Positions 18,923 to 29,534 are shown, counted from the first letter of the stretch. The stretch is 64,000 nucleotides of DNA from Flavobacterium sp. WC2421 (GCF_040822115.1 NZ_CP162004.1:868001-932000); one strand, 5' to 3'. Numbers and translations: made by a program. Notes: generated from the sequence alone by a model not told the origin.

Positions 18923-18930
18923 CAAATATA
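18923..18930 (-). promoter_or_regulatory. Bacteroidota -7 promoter element for the FKBP gene
   Basis: On the minus strand TATATTTG fits TAnnTTTG and lies 22 bases upstream of the start codon. No -33 TTG at the expected distance. Confidence 0.5.
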
Positions 18931-18959
18931 GTCAATTCAACAATTGCCTTTTATAAAAA

Positions 18960-20315
18960 TTATTTGTCTCCATAAATCTGAACATCATCAACCTGAAAAG
19001 CACCATCTAAAGCTAGATTTTTTCCTGATCCAATATATTTAAACGCAATATTGATTTTTCCTTTATAAGATGATAAATCAACTCCACCACTTCCTACAAA
19101 CTGATACCAAGGCGTGGCTTGTTTGGGTAAAATCACCGAAACAGGAATCCAAGTAGCCGTTTTTACATTCAGTCCATCAAAATTAGTAGAAACATATACT
19201 TCTAAAGTATTCAAAGGAGAATCTACATCGAGATGATGCTGGGCGGTTCTAAAAGTGAGTACCTCATTCGTATGCATATCCATATCAATTTTTGGTGAAA
19301 TCAACCACGCAATATTAGAGTTTACTTTTGTGCCAGAAATATTAAACTCAGCATAACCGTTACCCGAATAGACAGTTCCTTTCCAAAAAAGGGTGCCACT
19401 TTGTACAATATTAGCCCAACCCGGCAAACTTAAATTGGATTTGTCCACCACATTTTTAAAATCCTCAGCAAAGAATGGAGCCTTTCTTATTCCTGTCATT
19501 ACTACATCCTTTTCTGAGCGAGCTACTAATTGATAATCGGATCCAAATTTAGTCAATACCCCTCTTACTTTTCCGCTTCCATCAGGCACTAGTTTACCCG
19601 CAAAATCAGCATAACTACTGGTTCTAAAAATGACTTGATTTCCTTGTTTGTCTACTAAACTCCAATTAGTCGCCCCACCAATATTGTTTGCTTCTTCAAA
19701 GTAATGACGCCCTATTGCCGCCTCCGTAAACTGAACATCTGACAGTTCAACTAGCGTATTCAAGTTAGAATCCTGCAGCAAATCGGCAATTGAAATCGAT
19801 CGTACCAATTGATCCTCTGTTAAAGTCGTGCATGAAGCATGCAATACATTTTTATAATCGGTTTGAGAAAGTCGCCCCACCGCGCCTTCGTTGTACGTAT
19901 TGACATAAATTCCTCCAATTCGTAAACTCCCATAATTGATATCGGTATATTGATTTTTTAATTTTACATATACTTTATTCCCTAATCTAAAATCAACATA
20001 GGCATTTGTAACGTCTATTGGAACACTAAATCCAATGGCTGGACTTGTGGCTGTAGCCAATGTTTGAAAGGATATCGTCTTGAAAAAATTTCCAAATTCA
20101 TCTGTAGAAACGACGTAGGCTTCAATGACATCATCGTACAAATATTGCGAAACAATAGCAGCTGCAGTACTATGCACTTCGGCAACCGTTTTATTCACGA
20201 TCAAATCAGGTTGATTGCAGGTGAGTTTAGGAACAGTAACTTCATCACTAATACATGAGGAAAAGAAGATAACTAAAACTAGCAAAGAAATAATTGTATA
20301 ATATATAGTTTTCAT
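18960..20315 (-). CDS. DUF5689 lipoprotein with choice-of-anchor-type C-terminal domain
   Basis: The 451-residue product has a lipoprotein signal (LLVLVIFFSSCISDE). A DUF5689-like region follows (AIVSQYLYDDVIEAYVVSTDEFGNFFKTISFQ through SYADFAGKLVPDGSGKVRGVLTKFGSDYQLVARSEKDV). The C-terminal jelly-roll-like domain (FFAEDFKNVVDKSNLSLPGWANIVQSG) ends with VDDVQIYGDK. It begins 10 bases after the TonB-dependent receptor gene, so the two form an operon. By analogy with SusD it is probably the surface or periplasmic partner of that receptor. Substrate unknown. Confidence 0.85.
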   Translation of the reverse strand: MKTIYYTIISLLVLVIFFSSCISDEVTVPKLTCNQPDLIVNKTVAEVHSTAAAIVSQYLYDDVIEAYVVSTDEFGNFFKTISFQTLATATSPAIGFSVPIDVTNAYVDFRLGNKVYVKLKNQYTDINYGSLRIGGIYVNTYNEGAVGRLSQTDYKNVLHASCTTLTEDQLVRSISIADLLQDSNLNTLVELSDVQFTEAAIGRHYFEEANNIGGATNWSLVDKQGNQVIFRTSSYADFAGKLVPDGSGKVRGVLTKFGSDYQLVARSEKDVVMTGIRKAPFFAEDFKNVVDKSNLSLPGWANIVQSGTLFWKGTVYSGNGYAEFNISGTKVNSNIAWLISPKIDMDMHTNEVLTFRTAQHHLDVDSPLNTLEVYVSTNFDGLNVKTATWIPVSVILPKQATPWYQFVGSGGVDLSSYKGKINIAFKYIGSGKNLALDGAFQVDDVQIYGDK

Positions 20316-20325
20316 AATGAATGAT

Positions 20326-23163
20326 TTATAAATTGAAACTAAGGTTTACGAAATAAGTCCTTCCATAACCATAAAAATATTTGTTGCCAAAAGAAGGAGT
20401 TCCACTGGAAACATCTTGATTGAGTTGTCTGAAATTTGCATTTCTAGCTTGTTCATATCCACCCGTTTTGTATTTAGTGTCTAAGGCATTATTGATACTT
20501 ACAAATAGCCCTACATATTTCCCTCGAATGCGCCACGATTTCCCTCCTGTGAAATTGAGTAGCAACACGGGATCAAACTTTTCTTGTTTTAATAATTCAG
20601 CAGCTCGTGCTTCTGATGCTTCTGGAAATGGAAATCCACTTGTGGGGTTAGTATAAAAATGACTCGTTCTAGAAATGGGCGAAACATCGATATAGGTATC
20701 TGCTAGATAATTTACATTGGCACCAATCCACCAATATTTAGGATCACGGTATTCAATTCCTAGAGCATAGGCCTGTTGTGGCAGACCGGCTTGTTTGTAA
20801 TTTTTTAATAAAGCGGTACCAAAATCATAGGATGGATTTGTATTCTCTATAGATGCTACTGCATCATTATTGATACTCACATTCGGATTACTATCATAAA
20901 TATAGTGTCCATACCCAGCAGATAAACTCGTTTTAAAAGTAGCCGATATTTGGTACTCAAAACTGAACTCGGCACCCATATTCTTTTTGTTTAAATGGGT
21001 TAAAGTCTGACTCACGAATGCGTTGGTGTTCGTATATCCCGCCCCATTATCAAAAATTCCTTCGGCGTAGAAGAAAGAAGTTTTCGTTGCGTCTTTTATT
21101 GTAGAATAATACGCTGTAATCCTTGCTTTCATTTTAGGAGAACGGAATAAGTAGCTGGCATCCACACTGTTTATATTTTCACTTTGCAAACCATCAACAA
21201 TGGAATTATTGAGTCGGGAATTAGGGAATGTATTGCGTATTGTAGGTGCTTTAGTCAAATGAGCTGCATTGAAAGTCAGCATTTGTTTTCCTGAAACTTT
21301 ATAGGTTAATCCGCCCTTGAATCCGAAGTTTTCAAATTGCACTTTTTCACTTTTCCCGAAAGATATCGTTTCATAAATTCCGTTTTTATAGAGCCCTTCT
21401 CTTTGATAATTAGTACTAGAAAAAGATTGTGCCAAATAGAAATCGACCTTACTGTAATTGAACTTAAATTGAGTAAAGGCATCTAGTGTATTGGCCACAT
21501 AATTATAATTGTACCCGTACTCCTCTCCTACCACCACTTGCCTATTGGGATTATTTAAATCCGATTGCGCTTGATTCCCATCATAAAAACCGTCAATATC
21601 TTCAAAATAATTCCCGCCTAACAAATCCAAAACCTTTTGATAATTATGTGATTTTAAATTACTGAATGAACCTCCTGCATTCATAATCAAGTTTTCATTG
21701 AGTTGGGTATTGAAATTGGTGTTCACTGTCATCGTTTTGTCATTGGTTCTATCTTCGTATAAAACGTAGTGACTTTGTGCGGCTTCATAACCTGTTATAG
21801 TTCCGTTTGCATCTAGAATTGGTTTTTGATTGGCTCGGTACATGGCGTCCCAATCGATTTGTGGGTTGGCTAAAAATTCAATCCTGCTTTTCTCTGCATT
21901 GTCATAATCAGGTGTGAAATCCCCCGAAAATTCTCCACTATCCTTGGCATAAAGCGACAAATAATAGGAAGGTAATTTTCTAAAATAGGTTGGATCTGGA
22001 CTATTGGCGCTTTGATAATCAATATTGGTATTTCCTATTTTTCCAAATTGATACATCACACTGGTATTTAAATTGGTATGGTCATTTATTTTGAAAAAAT
22101 GATTGAGCATCAAGATGGGTTCTTCGATGGTTTTGGTTCTTGCATTTCGCTTTTTTCCGTCTTGATATCCCCAATAAGAATTGTACTTTTCCGAGGTCAA
22201 TTGCGTTACCTCAGCAGTATTTGGGGAATTTTTACCTCGGGTATTGGGTGTGTAAAATCCTAAGAAATTCAAGGAATGTTTGTCGCTTAACTTCTTTTCC
22301 ACACTCATAAAAAAAGAGTTGGCATCGTATGTTGTTCCTTCGAAATACCCTTCTTCCGCCAATCTTTTCCCTGCCGAAACTACAAAAGCCCAACCACTGC
22401 TTCCCATTCCAGAAGCGTAGGTTCCCATGGTACGCCAACTGTAATTCGTGTTTGTCCCTGAAAATGTGATTCGGGTGCCGGGTCTATAAATCGAGGCCCG
22501 AGTATTGATTTCTTGGGTTCCCAGAATTCCACCAAAACTATAATCGGAGGGTGTTGTTCCGACGGAAAATTCCTGATTGCGAGTGGCGTCATTGAGTCCA
22601 CCCCAATTGCTCCATTGTGGTCTACCATCATAACGTTTGTTCATGGTAACACCATTGATCATGGTCGTGGCATTCTCGCTGTCTAATCCTCGTATTCGAA
22701 ATCGGGCCTGTCCCCAATTGAAAGCGGCGGCTTGTTGAAAAGCATCTTTGGAGGATTGCAATAAACCCGAAGTACTTTCGGAACCGCTGTTGTCATCCGT
22801 TAAATCATTTTCATACAAGCGAATTACACTTGTTTGTAAGTCGGTAATTTGGTCGTCTTCTAAGAATACGTCTCCAAGATTTGTGATTTGATTGGCTACA
22901 ATCGTCACTGGATATAAGGCATCTTTGAAACCTTGACTGTGAAAAAGCAATAGGTGCTCTCCGCTAGCAACGGACTCGAAAACAAACTCCCCGTCAAATG
23001 TGGTGAGTTGCATTAGATTCGTATTTTGTACTGAGATCACTACGTAAGGGAGTGGTTTCTGGGTTTTGGAATCGATCACTCTTCCTGAAATACCAGTTTG
23101 ATTTTGTGCAAAAGCAAGTCCTAGTGGAAAAATAGCAATAAGAATTAGGAGAACTTTTCTCAT
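20326..23163 (-). CDS. TonB-dependent receptor with carboxypeptidase-like N-terminal domain
   Basis: An outer-membrane transporter of about 945 residues. It has a signal peptide (MRKVLLILIAIFPLGLAFAQ), a CarboxypepD_reg-like domain (GISGRVIDSKTQKPLPYVVISVQNTN) and a plug domain (FRIRGLDSENATTMINGVTMN). A large beta barrel ends with an aromatic-terminated strand (YFVNLSFNL). I start at 23163, not 23205, because the signal begins there and a TAnnTTTG element at 23187-23194 would place the transcript start inside the longer reading. It is the first gene of an operon with the DUF5689 lipoprotein. Imported substrate not predictable. Confidence 0.93.
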   Translation of the reverse strand: MRKVLLILIAIFPLGLAFAQNQTGISGRVIDSKTQKPLPYVVISVQNTNLMQLTTFDGEFVFESVASGEHLLLFHSQGFKDALYPVTIVANQITNLGDVFLEDDQITDLQTSVIRLYENDLTDDNSGSESTSGLLQSSKDAFQQAAAFNWGQARFRIRGLDSENATTMINGVTMNKRYDGRPQWSNWGGLNDATRNQEFSVGTTPSDYSFGGILGTQEINTRASIYRPGTRITFSGTNTNYSWRTMGTYASGMGSSGWAFVVSAGKRLAEEGYFEGTTYDANSFFMSVEKKLSDKHSLNFLGFYTPNTRGKNSPNTAEVTQLTSEKYNSYWGYQDGKKRNARTKTIEEPILMLNHFFKINDHTNLNTSVMYQFGKIGNTNIDYQSANSPDPTYFRKLPSYYLSLYAKDSGEFSGDFTPDYDNAEKSRIEFLANPQIDWDAMYRANQKPILDANGTITGYEAAQSHYVLYEDRTNDKTMTVNTNFNTQLNENLIMNAGGSFSNLKSHNYQKVLDLLGGNYFEDIDGFYDGNQAQSDLNNPNRQVVVGEEYGYNYNYVANTLDAFTQFKFNYSKVDFYLAQSFSSTNYQREGLYKNGIYETISFGKSEKVQFENFGFKGGLTYKVSGKQMLTFNAAHLTKAPTIRNTFPNSRLNNSIVDGLQSENINSVDASYLFRSPKMKARITAYYSTIKDATKTSFFYAEGIFDNGAGYTNTNAFVSQTLTHLNKKNMGAEFSFEYQISATFKTSLSAGYGHYIYDSNPNVSINNDAVASIENTNPSYDFGTALLKNYKQAGLPQQAYALGIEYRDPKYWWIGANVNYLADTYIDVSPISRTSHFYTNPTSGFPFPEASEARAAELLKQEKFDPVLLLNFTGGKSWRIRGKYVGLFVSINNALDTKYKTGGYEQARNANFRQLNQDVSSGTPSFGNKYFYGYGRTYFVNLSFNL

Positions 23164-23186
23164 AAATACGCAAGTGTTATATAGCC

Positions 23187-23194
23187 CAAAACTA
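23187..23194 (-). promoter_or_regulatory. Bacteroidota -7 promoter element for the receptor/DUF5689 operon
   Basis: TAGTTTTG on the minus strand fits TAnnTTTG and lies 23 bases before the start codon at 23163. It supports the shorter start. Confidence 0.5.
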
Positions 23195-23270
23195 TCCATT
23201 TTCATTTTGGGAAATTTTGATTCAGATAAAAATTTAATTGATTTTTATTTTTTGATCCTACAGTAAAACA

Positions 23271-23284
23271 TCCCGTTTGGGATT
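23271..23284. repeat. Small hairpin in the receptor upstream region
   Basis: ATCCC-GTTT-GGGAT forms a short perfect hairpin upstream of the receptor operon promoter. Possibly an operator; nothing else supports this. Confidence 0.3.
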
Positions 23285-23481
23285 CGTGAATCAAAATAAT
23301 AGAAAAATGTTTTTGGGAATTTTAAAAACTATAAAATAGTGGTATTGAGAAACCTAACAGACTGTATTGTATAATAATATTTTTTAAATGTAATCAAAAT
23401 ACTATTAAGTTGTTCGTTTCCAATAAAAAAAATAACCCCGGAAGTTTATGAGGTGAATTTCACAAAAAGTTGTAAAATAAT

Positions 23482-23545
23482 CCCGATAGCAACAAGTATC
23501 CTTTATTGCCCCATTTTGGCAATAAAGATACTGTGTATAGCGGGG
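23482..23545. repeat. Family C inverted-repeat hairpin
   Basis: CCCGATAGCAACAAG through CTTTATTGCC (23482-23510) is imperfectly complementary to 23518-23545, which ends TATAGCGGGG. It is the same family as 3076-3153. It lies 43 bases beyond the stop of the MFS gene and could act as its terminator. The rest of the 425-base gap 23164-23588 shows only the small hairpin and promoter listed. Confidence 0.7.
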
Positions 23546-23588
23546 CTAAATACTATTGTGAAAAAGAGAAGTGGTATTACTAAAAAAA

Positions 23589-24800
23589 TTACTGAATGGC
23601 CTTAATTCGAGAAACCATAAAGGCTATTAACACTCCAAATACACCTATGAATGCGAACGAAAATCGCAAACTGGAAAGCTCAGCAATATAGCCAATTACT
23701 GGTGGTCCCATTAAAAACCCTAGAAAACTTACGCTTGAAACTATCGTTAAAGCTTCGCCTGGTGGAACAGATGGATTTTTTCCTGCAATGCTATAAAGTG
23801 TTGGAACAATCGTTGAAACTCCAATTCCCACAAACATAAATGCAATGGTAGCAGGAATAATATAGGGGAAAAATACGGCTGTGAACAACCCTCCGGAAAT
23901 TAAAAATCCGCTGATTTGCATTACTGGTTTTCGGCCAAATTTATGAATGAGTCCGTCTCCAAAAAAGCGTCCTCCAGCCATCATAATCATAAAGGAGGTG
24001 TATCCTAAAATTACTAATGGTCCTGGAGCGTGAATGACATCTTTGAAATAAACGCCACTCCAGTCAAACATAACGCCTTCGCTGGCCATGCAACAAAAAC
24101 CGATGACTCCTAACCATATAAGGGCAGAATCCGGTTTTGTGAATAATTTTTTCTCTTCGGTTTTGGGGATTTCTTTGGCTTTTATCAGAAATTTATAATT
24201 GAATGCCATCAGCAAAAACACGATTACACCCACTATCCAAAAATGAACATAGGGAGTAAGTTGTAATGCCAACATTCCTAAACCAACTAAAGCGCCTGTA
24301 AAACCCGCAAAACTCCACATGCCATGAAAAGAAGACATGATGGTTTTTTTAAAAAGCTCTTCGGTATATACGCCTTGTGTATTTACGGCAATATTAGTAA
24401 GGTTACTAAAGATTCCAAATACAAATAATCCTAATGACAATTGCCAAGGATTTGTGGCTAAACCTAGATTAGTCAAACTTATTACATATAATATGGAAGA
24501 AAATATCAAGATGCGATGGCTGCCGAAACGGGTTACTAATTTACCCGAAAAAGGCATAATCAGTAATTGCCCAAGCGGAACGGCGAATAAAATAGTTCCT
24601 AATTCAGCTGATCCTAAATCTAATGCCGTTTTAATATCTGGAATTCGGCTTGCCCAAGTGGCAAAACACAATCCCATACCAAAATAAAAAGAGGAAACCG
24701 CCCAACGTATTCTATTAAGATAAGAAATCTTAGCATTTTGATACGTTTTCTTATATTTCCCTTTGGCTTTAAACTGCGTTATAAATTGTAAATCAATCAA
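23589..24800 (-). CDS. Major facilitator superfamily transporter
   Basis: The 403-residue inner-membrane protein has about 12 hydrophobic segments. MFS-type loops are present (GKLVTRFGSHRILIFSS after helix 2 and IHKFGRKPVMQISGF after helix 8). The opening WASRIPDIKTALDLGSAELGTILFAVPLGQL resembles the YbjJ-like group of sugar or drug transporters. The first ~28 residues before NRIRWAVSSFYFG are hydrophilic, so the true start may be later. Monocistronic, with a repeat hairpin after it. Substrate unknown. Confidence 0.88.
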   Translation of the reverse strand: MIDLQFITQFKAKGKYKKTYQNAKISYLNRIRWAVSSFYFGMGLCFATWASRIPDIKTALDLGSAELGTILFAVPLGQLLIMPFSGKLVTRFGSHRILIFSSILYVISLTNLGLATNPWQLSLGLFVFGIFSNLTNIAVNTQGVYTEELFKKTIMSSFHGMWSFAGFTGALVGLGMLALQLTPYVHFWIVGVIVFLLMAFNYKFLIKAKEIPKTEEKKLFTKPDSALIWLGVIGFCCMASEGVMFDWSGVYFKDVIHAPGPLVILGYTSFMIMMAGGRFFGDGLIHKFGRKPVMQISGFLISGGLFTAVFFPYIIPATIAFMFVGIGVSTIVPTLYSIAGKNPSVPPGEALTIVSSVSFLGFLMGPPVIGYIAELSSLRFSFAFIGVFGVLIAFMVSRIKAIQ

Positions 24801-25035
24801 AATGACAGGCTTTTATAATTAATGGACAAAAATACAAAAAGCATTGATTCATTGTGTCTAAACTACACCGGTACTTATAAATACATCGTTATTGTTTATA
24901 AAAAAATAAAATATCACTTGTAAAGTATATTTTATTTATAAAAAACAAGTTAAAATAACTGATTTACAAACCATTAAGAGATTAATGGATAAACTTAATC
25001 TCTCAATGGTTATTACTTTAAAATAGAAATCTTAA

Positions 25036-26076
25036 CTATAATTCGATTATTTTTTTCTGAGCACTACTTTGAATAGCTGCCTCAATAATTTGCATCACAT
25101 GAACGCCGTCTTGCGCCGTAACTGGTTCTATCGTATTGTTCACAATGGAATGATAAACACCATCAAAAAAACTATAATAATTCCCTTGCAATGTTGGAAT
25201 TTTTCCATGGATTATTTTTCCCTCTATTTCAGTATGCAACAGACCTTCATTATCAATTGATTCTGTTCCCCAACTCGCTAAGTTTGGTTTTTTTCCAATT
25301 TTTAAATCATTCTCTTGTATGTCCCCTCTCGGTTTTAAAAAGGAACCTTTTTTACCCTGAATTTGATAGGCAGGAATAGCTTCTCGAACAAAAAAACTGG
25401 CTTTTAATCGGACGCGTAAAGTATCGTAATACAAGGTAATATCGATCCAATCATCCACTAATGAATTGTCTCTAGTGAAGCGAATATCCCCCATAACAGC
25501 AGTAGGAAAACCAAATAAATAAAGGGCTTGATCGATAAGATGCGGACCTAAATCTTTTAAAATCCCTGCGCCAGAATTGGCTGTCTCTTTGTGTTGTTTT
25601 GGACTCAGCTTAGGATTGTAGCGGTCAAAATGGAATTCGGCTTCCACAATATCACCCAAGCTTCCGTCTAACAACACTTGACGAACCGTTTTTAAATCAC
25701 TATCCCAACGGCGGTTTTGAAAAACGGCCAATTTCACTCCTTTTTCTTTGGCTAAAGCTGCTAGTTCCTGCGCTTCGGCAACAGTTGTCGTAAAAGCTTT
25801 TTCGACAATCGCATGTTTGCCTGCTAACAACACTTTTTTGGCGTATTCAAAATGCGTTCCTACTGGTGTATTGACAATTACTAAATCAACATCAGCCGCT
25901 AGAATTTCTTCTAGAGAGGCATAACTTTTCACTTCAGGATAATCCAGTTGAATTAATTTTTTACTTCTTTCCCAAGAACCCATCAATTCAAATCCGGGAT
26001 GAAATTCTATAAATGGGGCATGGAATACTTTTCCAGACATTCCGTAGGAAAGTAAAGCGGTTTTTATTTTTTGCAT
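25036..26076 (-). CDS. Gfo/Idh/MocA family oxidoreductase
   Basis: The 346-residue product has an N-terminal Rossmann domain (ALLSYGMSGKVFHAPFIEFHPGFELMGSWERS). The family EKP-like motif is present as HAIVEKAFTTTVAEA, and HFDRYNP and GAGILKDLGPHLIDQALYLFG are in the C-terminal dimerisation and catalytic domain. It resembles the YdgJ/YvaA (scyllo-inositol or related NAD(P)-dependent) subgroup. Cytosolic. Its upstream side is the six-unit repeat array. It may use a sugar or inositol, but no pathway partner is adjacent. Confidence 0.92.
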   Translation of the reverse strand: MQKIKTALLSYGMSGKVFHAPFIEFHPGFELMGSWERSKKLIQLDYPEVKSYASLEEILAADVDLVIVNTPVGTHFEYAKKVLLAGKHAIVEKAFTTTVAEAQELAALAKEKGVKLAVFQNRRWDSDLKTVRQVLLDGSLGDIVEAEFHFDRYNPKLSPKQHKETANSGAGILKDLGPHLIDQALYLFGFPTAVMGDIRFTRDNSLVDDWIDITLYYDTLRVRLKASFFVREAIPAYQIQGKKGSFLKPRGDIQENDLKIGKKPNLASWGTESIDNEGLLHTEIEGKIIHGKIPTLQGNYYSFFDGVYHSIVNNTIEPVTAQDGVHVMQIIEAAIQSSAQKKIIEL

Positions 26077-26136
26077 AGTATTATTTTATAAAACACGAAT
26101 TTAAACTTTTTAATAGTAACACCTTTTATATTTAAA

Positions 26137-28310
26137 CTAGATAAGGCATATAAGGGCATTTAAGAAATGTATTCAAGTACTCTGTTTCTGATGGAACGCG
26201 GATTATCGCATATCATTTTACTTTATTCTATCATAAAAAATCTGTGAGAATCCTTTTAATCTGCGGTCCTATTTTTTTACCACAGATTCCACAGATTAGC
26301 ACAGATTTTCTTTTTGCACTGTTCAAAATTTAATAAATCGGTACAAACCGGTTCAATCCGTCAGCTCTGCGGGCTAAAATTCTAGCACCTTAAAAAAAAT
26401 TAAACATATAAATAAACAAAACTTACATGACCTTAAATACCTTATATGGTTCAAAGCTTCTACTTTTTAGAAAAAAACTTATGTGCCTTATATAGTTCAA
26501 AAAAAACCTCTTCGAAAAAAACTTATATGACTTATATGTTAAAAAATTTAACCATATAATTCATTTAAGAAATGTGATGCGTCTACTCAGTATTGCCTTA
26601 TGGAACAGGGATTATCGCATATCATTTTACTTTATTCTATCATAAAAAATCTGTGAGAATCCTTTTAATCTGCGGTCCTATTTTTTTACCACAGATTCCA
26701 CAGATTAGCACAGATTTTCTTTTTGCACTGTTCTAAATTCAATAAACCGGTTCAATCCGTCAGCTCTGCGGGCTAAAATTCTAGCACCTTAAAAAAAATT
26801 AAACATATAAATAAACATAAAACTTACATGACCTTAAATACCTTATATGGTTCAAAGCTTCTACTTTTTAGAAAAAAACTTTAATGACTTATATGTTAAA
26901 AAAATTTAACCTTATAATTCATTTAAGAAATGTGATGCGTCTACTCAATATTGCCTTATGGAACAGGGATTATTGCATATCATTTTACTTTGTTCTATCA
27001 TAAAAAATCTGTGAGAATCCTTTTAATCTGCGGTCCTATTTTTTTTTCCACAGATTAGCGCAGATTTTCTTTTTGCACTGTTCTAAATTCAATAAACCGG
27101 TTCAATCCGTCAGCTCTGCGGGCTAAAATTCTAGCACCTTAAAAAAAATTAAACATATAAATAAACAAAACTTACATGACCTTAAATACCTTATATGGTT
27201 GAAATCTTCTACTTTTTAGAAAAAAACTTATGTGCCTTATATGTTAAAAAAATTTAACCATACAATTCATTTAAGAAATGTGATGCGTCTACTCAGTATT
27301 GCCTTATGGAACGCGGATTATCGCATATCATTTTACTTTGTTCTATCATAAAAAATCTGTGAGAATCTTTTTAATCTGCGGTTCTATTTTTTTTACCACA
27401 GATTCCACTGATTAGCGCAGATTTTCTTTTTGCACTGTTCTAAATTCAATAAACCGGTTCAATCCGTCAGCTCTGCGGGATAAAATTCTAGCACCTTAAA
27501 AAAATTAAACATATAAATAAACAAAACTTACATGACCTTAAATACCTTATATGGTTCAAATCTTCTACTTTTTAGAAAAAAACTTTAATGACTTATATGT
27601 TAAAAAAATTTAACCATATAATTCATTTAAGAAATGTGATGCGTCTACTCAGTATTCCCTTATGGAACGCGGATTATCGCATATCATTTTACTTTGTTCT
27701 ATCATAAAAAATCTGTGAGAATCTTTTTAATCTGCGGTTCTATTTTTTTTACCACAGATTCCACTGATTAGCGCAGATTTTCTTTTTGCACTGTTCTAAA
27801 TTCAATAAACCAGTTCAATCCGTCAGCTCTGCGGGCTAAAATTCTAGCACCTTAAAAAAAATTAAACATATAAATAAACAAACATAAAACTTATATGACC
27901 TTAAATACCTTATATGGTTTAAAGCTTCTACTTTTTAGAAAAAAACTTATATGACTTATATGTTAAAAAAATTTAACCATATAATTCATTTAAGAAATGT
28001 GATGCGTCTACTCAGTATTGCCTTATGGAACAGTGATTATTGCATATCATTTTACTTTGTTCTATCATAAAAAATCTGTGAGAATCCTTTTAATCTGCGG
28101 TCCTATTTTTTTTACCACAGATTCCACAGATTAGCGCAGATTTTCTTTTTGCACTGTTCTAAATTCAATAAACCGGTTCAATTCTTCAGCTCTGCGGGCT
28201 AAAATTCTAGCACCTTAAAAAAAATTAAACATATAAATAAACAAAACTTACATGACCTTAAATACCTTATATGGTTCAAAGCTTCTACTTTTTAGAAAAA
28301 AACTGATATG
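26137..28310. repeat. Array of six tandem units of about 350-410 bp, family A
   Basis: The marker TATCATTTTA recurs at 26211, 26620, 26978, 27326, 27682 and 28045, so successive units are 409, 358, 348, 356 and 363 bp apart. Each unit starts near a (T)AACCATATAA-type arm (26550, 27612 and 27975 are clear; others mutated). It holds CTGTGAGAATC..TTTTAATCTG opposite a complementary CACAGATT tract, then CCGTCAGCTCTGCGGG. It ends CCTTATATGG TTCAAA plus ACTTATATG. The first unit is the most diverged and carries about 50 extra bases. No ORF of 60 codons or more occurs. The array fills the whole gap between two minus-strand genes. Confidence 0.9.
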
Positions 28311-28330
28311 ATTTATATATTTTAAAAACT

Positions 28331-29398
28331 TTATTGTTTAGCGCGTTCGTATTGTTTTGGCCAAACGGTTTCTACTTGTAAATCATGAGCAAATGTCAAT
28401 CCTAAATTGGGGTCTCTTAATGATTCTCTAGCAAATAAAACCAAGTCGGCTTTTCCAGAAGCAACAATTTCTTCGGCTTGGTGCGCTTCGGTAATTAAAC
28501 CTACAGCACCGGTTAGAATTCCTGTTTCTTTTTTAATGCGTTCCGCAAAAGGAACTTGGTAATTAGGCCCCAAAGGAATTTGTTGGTGTGAAACCGCCCC
28601 ACCCGAAGAGACATCAATTAAATCCACTCCTTTTTCTTTTAGTATTTTCGAAAGTTGTACTGATTCCTCCGCATTCCACCCTCCATCTGCCCAATCGGTA
28701 GCCGAGATTCGAACGAACAAAGGCAAATCTTTTGGCCATTCCGTTTGTACGGCAGCTACTACTTCAAGCGTAAACCGAATTCGGTTTTCAAAACTTCCTC
28801 CATATTCATCCGTTCTTAGATTAGACAAAGGCGAAAGAAACTGGTGTAACAAATACCCATGCGCGGCATGAATTTCCATTACTTTAAAACCGGCTTGCAC
28901 GGATCTTTTGGTAGCTGATTTAAAATCAGAAAGTACTTTTTGAATTCCGTTTGCATCCAAAGCCACAGGACTTGCTTCATTATCATGATAGCCAATTGCA
29001 GATGGCGCTACGGTTTGCCATCCCCCTTGAGTCGCGTCTAATTTTTTATTGCCTTCCCAAGGAGCCGAAACACTCGCTTTCCTTCCAGCATGTGCGAGTT
29101 GGATTCCAGGAACTGCATTTTGACTTTCGATAAATTGATTGATTTGGATGTATTTTTCAATTTGGTTGTCATTCCAAATTCCTAAATCACCGGGAGAAAT
29201 TCTTCCTTCAGGGGAAACCGCTGTCGCTTCTTGGATGACTAATCCAGCCCCACCCGATGCGCGACTCCCTAGATGTACCAAATGCCAATCATTGGCAAAC
29301 CCATCTATAGCAGAATATTGACACATGGGTGAAATCGCAATTCTATTTTTTAGGGTAATATTTTTTATTAGAAGTGGTGAAAATAATTTAGATGACAT
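28331..29398 (-). CDS. NADH:flavin oxidoreductase, Old Yellow Enzyme family (YqjM/NamA-like)
   Basis: The 355-residue TIM-barrel flavoenzyme has ISPMCQYSA near residue 26 (the cysteine that tunes FMN in the YqjM class) and IQLAHAGRKAS. The substrate-binding histidines are in EIHAAHGYLLHQFLSP, followed by NLRTDEYGGSFENRIRF. It reduces activated C=C bonds with NAD(P)H via FMN. Cytosolic and full length. The stop codon directly adjoins the repeat array, so any read-through transcript enters the repeats. The physiological substrate is unknown. Confidence 0.95.
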   Translation of the reverse strand: MSSKLFSPLLIKNITLKNRIAISPMCQYSAIDGFANDWHLVHLGSRASGGAGLVIQEATAVSPEGRISPGDLGIWNDNQIEKYIQINQFIESQNAVPGIQLAHAGRKASVSAPWEGNKKLDATQGGWQTVAPSAIGYHDNEASPVALDANGIQKVLSDFKSATKRSVQAGFKVMEIHAAHGYLLHQFLSPLSNLRTDEYGGSFENRIRFTLEVVAAVQTEWPKDLPLFVRISATDWADGGWNAEESVQLSKILKEKGVDLIDVSSGGAVSHQQIPLGPNYQVPFAERIKKETGILTGAVGLITEAHQAEEIVASGKADLVLFARESLRDPNLGLTFAHDLQVETVWPKQYERAKQ

Positions 29399-29534
29399 AC
29401 TTTATATTTTTAATGTATTATAAATGAGGACAACGGAAAAACCGTTATTGAAAAGTAAAGTTAAGGGACATAACCTTAAGGAAAAATTCAAATTCCAATA
29501 ATTAACAAACATTTAAAAGGGTATGGAACAATTA

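Noticed and set aside
26137..28310. CRISPR array
   Set aside because: Units are 350-410 bp and alike throughout; there are no short repeats with unique spacers and no cas genes.
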